Source of the DNA: Faeciplasma sp900553675
Lineage (GTDB): Bacteria > Bacillota > Clostridia > Oscillospirales > Ruminococcaceae
Direction: 5' to 3'
Assembly (NCBI GenBank): GCA_958428235.1
Contig: CAUAFG010000004.1
Span: forward strand, 66,644-130,643
Length of the DNA: 64,000 nt
This document shows positions 40,838-47,806 of the stretch, piece by piece. The first letter of the stretch is position 1, and each line of letters begins with the position of its first letter. A program made the position numbers and the translations under genes. The notes beneath the pieces were generated by a model. The model was not told the DNA's origin and ran no database searches. It saw only the letters and a list, made by a program, of their open reading frames with translations.

Positions 40838-40920
40838 GCGCTTGACGACGCGATGAGGTATCAAGCATTTCACCATGCGGTGAAACGGCTTGCGCCGACG
40901 GATTTTAAGAGCGGCTTTGC
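40838..40920. repeat. Short palindrome unit of the dispersed repeat type
   Basis: CATTTCACCATGCGGTGAAACG and CTTGCGCCGACGGATTTTAAGA followed by GCGGCTTTGCCCTGC match units inside the polypurine repeats (compare 55575-55625), but the purine tract is missing. Confidence 0.5.
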
Positions 40921-40941
40921 CCTGCTTTTTGGAGGAATATT

Positions 40942-41766
40942 ATGGCTGAAAGAAAGCTTTTTTGCGAGATTTCTCCGCTTACATATAAAATATCCGTGTT
41001 TAAATGCTGCACGGTTCGGCGGGTTCGCGACCTGCTTTCGCGGGAGCGGTTTGCTAAAAAGAAGTCTGCGGACAAGCTGCCGGTGGTGGTATACAGGCAC
41101 AGCTCGCTTATACGCCGCACTTTAGGCAATGTCGACCCTGTTTTGCAGGATAACAAGGCGGTAAATCTTGCTTTGTCCTGTCCCAAGGTGTCCGGAATAA
41201 TCGTGAATCCCGGGGAGGTATTCTCGTTCTGGAGGCTTGTGGGAGCGTGCCGCGCGCGTGACGGCTACAAGGAAGGGCTTACCATCTCAAACGGCAAAAC
41301 CTCAAAGGGCGTTGGCGGGGGAATGTGCCAGTTTACCAATCTTATCCACTGGATGGTTCTGCACACTCCGCTGGAAATCGTGGAGCACCACCACCACGAC
41401 CGCTTTGACCTTTTCCCCGACTGCGGCAGAAAGGTGCCCTTCGGCACGGGGACGTCGATCATGTACAACTACCTCGACTACCGTTTTAAAAACGTCACCT
41501 CACAGCCGTGGCAGATAATCGTCTGGGTGGACGACAAGTACCTCCACGGCGAGATAAGGACAACTATCCCATTAAACGTAAAATACCATATTCACGCCGA
41601 GGGGGACAGGTTTGTCAAGGAGGAGGACGGATATTATCGGGTCGGCAGGGTTATACGCAGCTGCATTGACAAGGCTGACGGCAGGGTGATATCCTCCGAG
41701 GTCATCAGGGAGAATCATGCTAAGGTGATGTATGAAATAGATGAAACAAGGCTCGCGCAGTCGTGA
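40942..41766 (+). CDS. VanW family protein
   Basis: A 274-residue protein. The VanW domain covers about residues 45-240: NPGEVFSFWRLVGACRARDG, then GVGGGMCQFTNLIHWMVLHT, the His-rich VEHHHHDRFDLFPD and GTGTSIMYNYLDYRFKN. There is no signal peptide. It is named after a gene in vanB clusters, but no van genes are present here and the family is widespread, so antibiotic resistance should not be inferred. Biochemical function is unknown. A GGAGG site precedes the ATG. Confidence 0.88.
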   Translation: MAERKLFCEISPLTYKISVFKCCTVRRVRDLLSRERFAKKKSADKLPVVVYRHSSLIRRTLGNVDPVLQDNKAVNLALSCPKVSGIIVNPGEVFSFWRLVGACRARDGYKEGLTISNGKTSKGVGGGMCQFTNLIHWMVLHTPLEIVEHHHHDRFDLFPDCGRKVPFGTGTSIMYNYLDYRFKNVTSQPWQIIVWVDDKYLHGEIRTTIPLNVKYHIHAEGDRFVKEEDGYYRVGRVIRSCIDKADGRVISSEVIRENHAKVMYEIDETRLAQS

Positions 41767-41786
41767 AGACCGTGCGAGCCTTTTGG
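41748..41786 (+). terminator. Terminator overlapping the 3' end of the VanW-family gene
   Basis: AAGGCTCGC (41748-41756) pairs with GCGAGCCTT (41774-41782), then TTGG. The left arm is inside the last codons. Confidence 0.75.
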
Positions 41787-41811
41787 TTTGTTGGGGGATA
41801 TAGGTGCGGTT

Positions 41812-42040
41812 TTGGCTATTACTGAGTGCAGGGATTGACGTTCTCCGAACGTCAATAGGGAGACCCCCGACGAGGGTCTCCCCACGTAAAAACAGTCCAC
41901 TGGACTGTTTTTACTCCCCATCCTGCGTTTCGCTTGCGCAAGAGATTTCGCTCCCTGCGGGGAGCGACTCGGGGCGCCGCCCCGAGACCCTGTCAGCCTT
42001 TCGAGAAAGGCTGAATCTAAAGCTTTTAGCTTTTGCTTTT
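41812..42040. repeat. Multi-hairpin mosaic repeat, copy 1
   Basis: A direct copy of 43402-43693, about 200 shared bases. It is a string of palindromes: TTGACGTTC/GAACGTCAA, GGGAGACCC/GGGTCTCCC, AACAGTCC/GGACTGTT, GCGTTTCGCTTGCGC, CGCTCCC/GGGAGCG, CTCGGGGC/GCCCCGAG, CAGCCTTTC/GAAAGGCTG and a final AAAGCTTTTAGCTTTT. It ends a few bases before the stop codon of the permease gene. Confidence 0.8.
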
Positions 42041-42046
42041 GCTACT

Positions 42047-43156
42047 TCAGATACCTTTTATAACACACTCAAATCCCGTAAGCAATATCAAAAATCCGAA
42101 GTTAATCGCGGAAAACTCCAAAAGATACCTTCCCGCCTTGCCGGGGTTATGCTTTAAATACTCCCTGAAAGTAATCAGGCTTGCCAGCGAGGCGATTATC
42201 GTCCCAACGCCGCCGATATTCACGCCGACAAGCAGGTCGGGGTAATTGCCGGTGAATCCCGAAAGCAGAATCGCCGAGGGGACATTTGAAATAAACTGGC
42301 AGCTTAATATACTGAAAAGCAGCGTGTTTTTCTTTAAAAGTCCCGAAAGCAGCGACACCACCGGCTGGATTCTTGCCATATTTCCGGCAAAAATGAAGAA
42401 GAACACAAACGTTAAAAGCAGGGGATAGTCAACGCTTGCGATTGCGTGTCTGTCCGCGAACATAAGGGCTATGAAGATTACGACCAAGCCGATCTGATAG
42501 GGTATCCCGCGGAAGACTATTCCGATTGACAGTGCAAACAGCACAAGGTAGAACGCCGTTCTTCTGACGTCGAGCTTTGGCGGGGTGTCGTTTAAGGAAA
42601 GCTTTTCAGCCGGAAGAACCAGGCAGCACACGGTTATAACGCTGATGGCGGCAACAAACGGCGGAGCCATAATCCTGATAAATTCGAGATTCGGTATCTC
42701 AAACTTTGTGTAGAGATACAAATTCTGCGGGTTGCCGAACGGCGTAAGCATACCGCCCAAGTTTGCGGCGACGTTTTGCAGGATGAAGACATACGCCATA
42801 TACCTCTCCTTACCGGTCGAGGACAGAACAAAGTAGCCCAGCGGCAGGAAGGTTAAAAGCGCCATATCGTTGGCAATCAGCATCGAGCCGATAAAGGTTA
42901 TGTAAACCAGCGCAAGCACGCATAGCCGCAGGCTTTTAAAGCGTTCCACGACCTTTTCAGCCAGAATATAGAAGAAGTTGACGTCTTTCAGCGCGCAGAC
43001 CACCGCTAAAACGCAGAACAGGCAGGCAAGGGTTTTATAGTCGAAGTAGCCTAAATACTTTTCGTCCACGGGGACAATGAACGAGGTTATCAGAGCCGCC
43101 GCGAATGCGATTGTCATAACGGCGTTCTTTTTTACGAATGCTAAAACTTTGGTCAT
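42047..43156 (-). CDS. SLC13/ArsB-type anion permease
   Basis: A 369-residue membrane protein with about ten hydrophobic segments. Landmarks of the ion-transporter (ArsB/NhaD, citrate-transporter) superfamily are IANDMALLTFLPLGYFVL, NVAANLGGMLTPFGNPQNLY and FISNVPSAILLSG, two inverted half-repeats each with an Asn-Pro/Thr-Pro hairpin. The substrate (dicarboxylate, citrate, sulfate or similar) cannot be told. It is shorter than most members of about 420 residues. It lies alone between two direct copies of a hairpin mosaic, a composite arrangement that could have helped mobilise it. Confidence 0.8.
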   Translation of the reverse strand: MTKVLAFVKKNAVMTIAFAAALITSFIVPVDEKYLGYFDYKTLACLFCVLAVVCALKDVNFFYILAEKVVERFKSLRLCVLALVYITFIGSMLIANDMALLTFLPLGYFVLSSTGKERYMAYVFILQNVAANLGGMLTPFGNPQNLYLYTKFEIPNLEFIRIMAPPFVAAISVITVCCLVLPAEKLSLNDTPPKLDVRRTAFYLVLFALSIGIVFRGIPYQIGLVVIFIALMFADRHAIASVDYPLLLTFVFFFIFAGNMARIQPVVSLLSGLLKKNTLLFSILSCQFISNVPSAILLSGFTGNYPDLLVGVNIGGVGTIIASLASLITFREYLKHNPGKAGRYLLEFSAINFGFLILLTGFECVIKGI

Positions 43157-43401
43157 ATTTATACCTTATTTATAAATAGATTTTTCACACCGGAATAATT
43201 TAGCACTATTTTTTTGCGTTGTCAATAGGTTTTAGTGCGATGGATATGTCCCGCACGCGAATTTTGTAAGCTTTAGTGAATTTTGTTGACGTGCGGGGGA
43301 TTTTGTGCTATAATTTGACAAAGGGATGGTGGCAGGATTGAGGGTTCTGCGGGTTTATATTGTCGTGAGCTTATGGGTTTGCTGCTGTATTTGGGTGAGG
43401 T

Positions 43402-43693
43402 GTTGGCTATTACCGAGTGCAGTCATGGACGCACTTCGTGCGCCCATCGGGAGACCCCCGACGAGGGTCTCCCCACGTAAAAACAGTCCACTGGACTGTT
43501 TGCACTTATTTCGACCGTTAAGGTCGGAATTAGTGCTTCTCCCCATCCTGCGTTTCGCTAGCGCAAGGGGTTTCGCTCCCTGCGGGGAGCGACGAGGGCT
43601 CCTCGCCCTCGACCTCGCAAGGGCTCCTCGCCCCTTGACCCTCGCCAGCCTTTCGAGAAAGGCTGGATCTAAAGCTTTTAATTTTTTGCTATT
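43402..43693. repeat. Multi-hairpin mosaic repeat, copy 2
   Basis: It has the same order of palindromes as 41812-42040, with differences by module. The first hairpin is GACGCACTTCGTGCGCCC. An additional hairpin (GCACTTATTTCGACC with its partner GGTCGGAATTAGTGC) is inserted after AACAGTCC/GGACTGTT. Two CTCGCC-type units replace the CTCGGGGC hairpin. The remaining intergenic bases (43157-43401) show no gene. Confidence 0.8.
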
Positions 43694-43771
43694 GACACTT
43701 TGGTTTTCGCCAAACTAAGGCACATCTTGAAAAGAAATTTGCGAATATAATGAAAATATTTCAAAAACCCC

Positions 43772-43800
43772 TTTACAAATCTGCGGAAATGTGATATCAT
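43772..43800 (+). promoter_or_regulatory. rpsO promoter
   Basis: TTTACA at 43772-43777 and TATCAT at 43795-43800 with a 17-bp spacer. Confidence 0.7.
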
Positions 43801-43825
43801 ACCATATGTGTGACATCGCGCGCAC

Positions 43826-43905
43826 AAAAATTACCGCAGTCGCTGAAAGCGGGCTAAGCCCATTTTATGGGAATGATACCCGCCGCTTTCTATGCTGTCG
43901 GAAAA
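43826..43905 (+). promoter_or_regulatory. Structured rpsO leader, candidate S15 autoregulatory site
   Basis: GAAAGCGG (43845-43852) pairs with CCGCTTTC (43883-43890) and encloses CCCAT/ATGGG. An upstream CCGC (43834-43837) could instead pair with GCGG at 43849-43852. S15 is known to bind its own leader in several bacteria with differing structures. The regulatory role here is inferred from position. Confidence 0.5.
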
Positions 43906-43928
43906 AATTATGAAAGAGGTATATTAAA

Positions 43929-44195
43929 ATGCTGTTAAAAGACGAAAAGCTGGCTATTATCGATGCCAACAAGCTTTCTGAAAACGACACCGGCTCGCCC
44001 GAGGTTCAGATTGCTATACTTTCCAAGAGAATTGCCGATCTTACCGAACATCTCAAGATTCACAAAAACGACCACCACTCCAGAAGAGGACTTCTTAAGA
44101 TGGTCGGACGCAGACGTAATCTTTTGAACTACCTTCAGAAGACCGATATCAACCGTTACCGTGCAATCGTTGAAAAGCTCGGCCTCAGAAAGTAA
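43929..44195 (+). CDS. rpsO: 30S ribosomal protein S15
   Basis: An 88-residue primary rRNA-binding protein of the 30S central domain. The signature NDTGSPEVQIAILSKRI and HKNDHHSRRGLLKMVGRRR are present. The length is standard. AGAGG precedes the ATG. The usual rpsO-pnp order is kept. Confidence 0.97.
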   Translation: MLLKDEKLAIIDANKLSENDTGSPEVQIAILSKRIADLTEHLKIHKNDHHSRRGLLKMVGRRRNLLNYLQKTDINRYRAIVEKLGLRK

Positions 44196-44211
44196 TTAAT
44201 TATCGTACTAA

Positions 44212-44249
44212 AGGGCAGGAGCAAGCGCAAGTATTGTTTCCTGCTCTTT
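44212..44249 (+). terminator. Terminator after rpsO
   Basis: GGGCAGGA pairs with TCCTGCTC across an inner partly paired loop, followed by TTTGAGTTTTTG. It probably reduces but need not abolish readthrough into pnp. Confidence 0.65.
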
Positions 44250-44251
44250 GA

Positions 44252-44355
44252 GTTTTTGTTTTCAGGCGCTGTTTTTTAGTAATAAATCAAGTCCTTCGCT
44301 TTCGTCTGCGGAAGATTTGATTTATTGCTAAAACATCCGCTTGAAAACAAAAAAC
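44252..44355 (+). promoter_or_regulatory. Very long hairpin in the pnp leader
   Basis: The left arm is 44252-44297 and the right arm 44311-44355. About 45 bases pair with only a few mismatches, closing a 13-base loop. The arms begin and end with GTTTTTGTTTTCA and TTGAAAACAAAAAAC. It ends 15 bases before the pnp ribosome site. In E. coli the pnp leader forms a long duplex cut by RNase III and then trimmed by PNPase, which represses its own synthesis. The same logic is plausible here. Confidence 0.75.
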
Positions 44356-44384
44356 ATTTATTTTTAAACGGAGGAATATTAAAC

Positions 44385-46526
44385 ATGGCAATGTCAGAAC
44401 TCAAAAAATTCGACAAGTACCACAAGTACGAAACCACCTTTGCAGGCAGACCGCTTGTTGTTGAGACGGGCAAAACCTGCGAGCTTTCAAACGGCTCCTG
44501 CTGGGTAAGATACGGAGAAACGGTGGTTATGGCTAACGTTACCGCTTCACCCAAGCCGCGTGAGGGCGTTGACTTCTTCCCTCTGTCGGTTGACTACGAG
44601 GAAAAGCTCTACTCTGTAGGCAGAATCCCCGGCTCGTTCACCAAGCGCGAGGGCAAGCCCACCGACAAGGCTATTCTCACATCAAGAATGGTTGACAGAC
44701 CCATCCGCCCCTTGTTCCCCAAGGACATGCGCAACGACGTTAGCGTTGTTATGACCGTTATGGCTGTTGACCCCGACTGTTCGCCCGAAATCGCGGGTAT
44801 GCTTGCAACATCTATCGCAATATCCATCTCTGATATTCCGTGGGCAGGTCCTATTGCCGGAATCAGCGTAGGTCTTGTCGACGGCGAAATCGTCCTCAAC
44901 CCCACCTTGGAGCAGAGAGCCAATAATCACCTCAACCTCACCGTTGCCGGAACCATGGAAAAGATTGTAATGATAGAAGCCGGAGCCGACGAGGTCGACG
45001 ACGAGACTATGCTTACAGCTATCAAAACCGGTCACAAGGAAATTCAGCGCATGGTTGAGTTTATCAACTCCATCAAGGCTGAAATCGGCAAGCCCAAGTT
45101 TGAGTTTGAGTCGATGGAGGTCGACCACGACCTGTTCGAGGCGATTGAAGCTATGTCCGCCGAGGATGTAAAGGTAGCTCTTGACACCGACGACAAGAAC
45201 ATCAGAGAAGCAAGGCTCCAGCCCATCAAGGACGCTATTCATGAGAGATTCGACCCCGAATATCCCGAGCAGGGCGCTATGATAGACGAGTGCATCTACA
45301 AGCTCCAGAAGAAGATTGTAAGAAACTGGCTTTACGAGGGCAAGCGTGTTGACGGCAGAGCGCTTGATCAGATAAGACCCCTTGCTGCCGAGGTCGGCAT
45401 ACTTCCCAGAGTACACGGCTCAGGTCTGTTCACAAGAGGTCAGACTCAGGTTCTCTCGATTGCGACACTGGGTCCCGTAAGCGATTCTCAGAAGCTGGAC
45501 GGCTTGGATGAAGAAACCGAAAAGAGATATATCCACCACTATAACTTCCCGTCCTACTCTGTAGGCGAGACTAAGCCCTCACGCGGACCGGGCAGACGTG
45601 AAATCGGTCACGGTGCTTTAGCTGAAAAGGCTTTGGTTCCTGTTCTTCCCTCGGTTGAGGAGTTCCCCTATGCAATAAGAGTTGTTTCCGAGGTTCTTTC
45701 CTCCAACGGCTCCACCTCGCAGGGCTCCATCTGCGGCTCAACTCTTGCTCTGATGGATGCAGGCGTTCCGATAAAGGCTCCTGTTGCGGGCATTTCCTGC
45801 GGACTCATCACCAAAGAAGACGGCTCGTTTGCGACAATGGTCGACATTCAGGGCTTAGAGGACTTCTTTGGCGACATGGACTTTAAGGTTGGCGGAACAC
45901 ACAAGGGTATCACCGCAATTCAGGTAGATATCAAGGTTGACGGCTTAACCTACGAAATCATCGAGGAAGCATTCGCTAAGACCCACAAGGCAAGGGATTA
46001 TATACTCGACGAGATCATGGCTAAGGCAATTGCCGAGCCCAGACCGCAGGTTTCCAAGTGGGCTCCCAAGATGCTCACCACCAAGGTTCCCGTTGACAAG
46101 ATCAGAGAGGTTATCGGTTCGGGCGGAAAGGTCATCCAAAAGATTTCTGCCGACTGCGACGTTAAAATCGACATCAACGACGACGGTAATGTATTCGTAT
46201 CCGGACTTGATATGGAAAAGGCTCAGACGGCTATCTCCATCATCAACACCATCGCATTCGACCCCGAAATCGGCTCTATCTACAAGGGCAAGGTTACAAG
46301 GCTGATGAACTTTGGCGCATTCGTTGAAATCGCCCCCGGCAAGGAGGGCTTGGTGCACATCTCCAAGCTTGATATGCAGAGAGTAGGCAAGGTTGAGGAT
46401 GTTGTTTCCGTTGGCGACGAGATAGTTGTTAAGGTTGTCGAGATTGACGATCAGGGCAGACTTAACCTCAGCCGCAAGGATGCATTGGTTGATCTGGCTG
46501 CAAAACGCGCCCAGAAGAACGACTGA
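44385..46526 (+). CDS. pnp: Polynucleotide phosphorylase
   Basis: A 713-residue phosphorolytic 3'-5' exoribonuclease. Two RNase PH-like domains flank an alpha-helical domain. The second has GSGLFTRGQTQVLS, the FPSYSVGET/RREIGHGALAEKAL block and TSQGSICGSTLALMD. The KH domain carries IGSGGKVIQKI, and the S1 domain IYKGKVTRLMNFGAFVEI. The ATG at 44385 is chosen from CGGAGG at 10 bases. The frame upstream of it lies in the leader hairpin. Confidence 0.97.
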   Translation: MAMSELKKFDKYHKYETTFAGRPLVVETGKTCELSNGSCWVRYGETVVMANVTASPKPREGVDFFPLSVDYEEKLYSVGRIPGSFTKREGKPTDKAILTSRMVDRPIRPLFPKDMRNDVSVVMTVMAVDPDCSPEIAGMLATSIAISISDIPWAGPIAGISVGLVDGEIVLNPTLEQRANNHLNLTVAGTMEKIVMIEAGADEVDDETMLTAIKTGHKEIQRMVEFINSIKAEIGKPKFEFESMEVDHDLFEAIEAMSAEDVKVALDTDDKNIREARLQPIKDAIHERFDPEYPEQGAMIDECIYKLQKKIVRNWLYEGKRVDGRALDQIRPLAAEVGILPRVHGSGLFTRGQTQVLSIATLGPVSDSQKLDGLDEETEKRYIHHYNFPSYSVGETKPSRGPGRREIGHGALAEKALVPVLPSVEEFPYAIRVVSEVLSSNGSTSQGSICGSTLALMDAGVPIKAPVAGISCGLITKEDGSFATMVDIQGLEDFFGDMDFKVGGTHKGITAIQVDIKVDGLTYEIIEEAFAKTHKARDYILDEIMAKAIAEPRPQVSKWAPKMLTTKVPVDKIREVIGSGGKVIQKISADCDVKIDINDDGNVFVSGLDMEKAQTAISIINTIAFDPEIGSIYKGKVTRLMNFGAFVEIAPGKEGLVHISKLDMQRVGKVEDVVSVGDEIVVKVVEIDDQGRLNLSRKDALVDLAAKRAQKND

Positions 46527-46550
46527 TCTATAAGCATATTAAACTAATTC

Positions 46551-46700
46551 ACTGTCAGACTGCAAAACGCAATGCTGTTTACCGCTGAAAAGCTGCAAAA
46601 GCCGCATAAAACCGTCATATCATGGATTTTATGCCGCCTTTAGTACAGTTAAAAAACGGTAAAAAGTATGATAACTTTTGTGCAGTCTGACAGTTTTTTA
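46551..46700 (+). terminator. Branched RNA structure ending in a terminator after pnp
   Basis: ACTGTCAGACTGCA (46551-46564) pairs perfectly over 14 bp with TGCAGTCTGACAGT (46681-46694), followed by a T-run. The 116 enclosed bases have their own stems (GCATAAAA/TTTTATGC and CTGTTTACCG/CGGTAAAAAG-like). This is far larger than a normal terminator. Confidence 0.65.
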
Positions 46701-46774
46701 ATTTGCTATAGCTTTTATTCGTTTAATGTGCTATAATTGTATCATAGTTTTTTAAATGAATAGGGGAAATAAAA

Positions 46775-47638
46775 ATGCGTTCTGAGATACAAATGCTTAA
46801 TAGGATAATAGGTCTTGCGTGTGCAGACACAAGGATAAACGAAGCCGTTATAACAGGCTCCAAGGCGGACAGAAGTATTCCAAAGGACATCTATCAGGAC
46901 TACGATATAGAATTTTATGTAGACGACATCCGTCCGTTCTGGAATAACGTCTCCTGGCTTGAAAATAATTTCGGCAGAATTCTCCTTTTGCAGACCCCTG
47001 TTCTGATGGACTTTGAAAACGCATCCCCAGATAATTGCCAGAAATTTGTGTATCTCGCCATTTTTGAAGACGGTAACCGCGTTGATCTGACAATCACCTC
47101 AGCCCCGTTCGACAAAAACAGGGTAGAGCCGTTTATAGTCCTTGTGGACAAGCAAAGAAGGCTTACAGACATCGCTCCCGATGAGTTTTATTACAACGTC
47201 AAGCCGCCAAAGCAGAAGGAATTTTCCGACTGCTGCAACGAGTTCTGGTGGTGCCTTAACAACGTAGCAAAGGGCATCGCGAGGGACGAGCTTCCTTATG
47301 CCATGCAGATGTTCAACACGGTTGTAAGAAAGCAGCTTGACAGAATGGTTTCGTGGTACATAGGAACGATAACCGATTTTTCGGTGTCCACCGGCAAGAT
47401 GGGCAGGTATTTCAAAAAGTATCTTCCGGAATCCATTTATAATAAGTATCTGCGCTCCTACGCTGCCCCGAAGTCGGACAAAATGTGGTCGGCTGTTATA
47501 GACACCTGCAAGCTGTTTTCCGACCTTGCAAGAATAGTGGCGCAGGATATGTGTCTTGAATACAACGAGCAGGAGGAGTCCGGCTCAAGGCTTTATATGA
47601 TGAACGTTAAGGACGGACTGTATGCAAGATCGCTGTAG
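46775..47638 (+). CDS. ANT(6)/AadE-like aminoglycoside nucleotidyltransferase homologue
   Basis: A 287-residue protein of the streptomycin 6-adenylyltransferase family. The nucleotidyltransferase motif is TGSKADRSIPKDIYQDYDIE, corresponding to GSR…DxD of the family. EDGNRVDLTI supplies the third acidic residue. The C-terminal helical domain has FWWCLNNVAKGIARDELPYA, then FNTVVRKQLDRMVSWYIG. No mobile element or other resistance gene adjoins it, and composition is like its neighbours, so it looks intrinsic. Activity on streptomycin is untested. A TATAAT at 46732-46737 is the only promoter sign. Confidence 0.85.
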   Translation: MRSEIQMLNRIIGLACADTRINEAVITGSKADRSIPKDIYQDYDIEFYVDDIRPFWNNVSWLENNFGRILLLQTPVLMDFENASPDNCQKFVYLAIFEDGNRVDLTITSAPFDKNRVEPFIVLVDKQRRLTDIAPDEFYYNVKPPKQKEFSDCCNEFWWCLNNVAKGIARDELPYAMQMFNTVVRKQLDRMVSWYIGTITDFSVSTGKMGRYFKKYLPESIYNKYLRSYAAPKSDKMWSAVIDTCKLFSDLARIVAQDMCLEYNEQEESGSRLYMMNVKDGLYARSL

Positions 47639-47806
47639 CTCTTAAAAAACAATATCGATGAACCGGTGCAAGCGCTGTAATATGGGCACTGCGCCGGTTT
47701 TTAGTCTGCATGGATTGTCCGGCGCGCTAAATTCTATCTTTTTTGCATAAACCATGGTTTATTGTATATCATAAAAAGTACACTAATCGAAAGGAAAAAA
47801 CGGTTT

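Noticed and set aside
40942..41766. VanW-family gene as a vancomycin resistance determinant
   Set aside because: No vanH, vanA/B, vanX, vanS or vanR gene is nearby. VanW-domain proteins are widespread in Clostridia without resistance.
41812..43693. Composite transposon carrying the permease
   Set aside because: No transposase gene, no clear insertion-sequence ends and no target-site duplication were seen, so only the flanking repeats are claimed.
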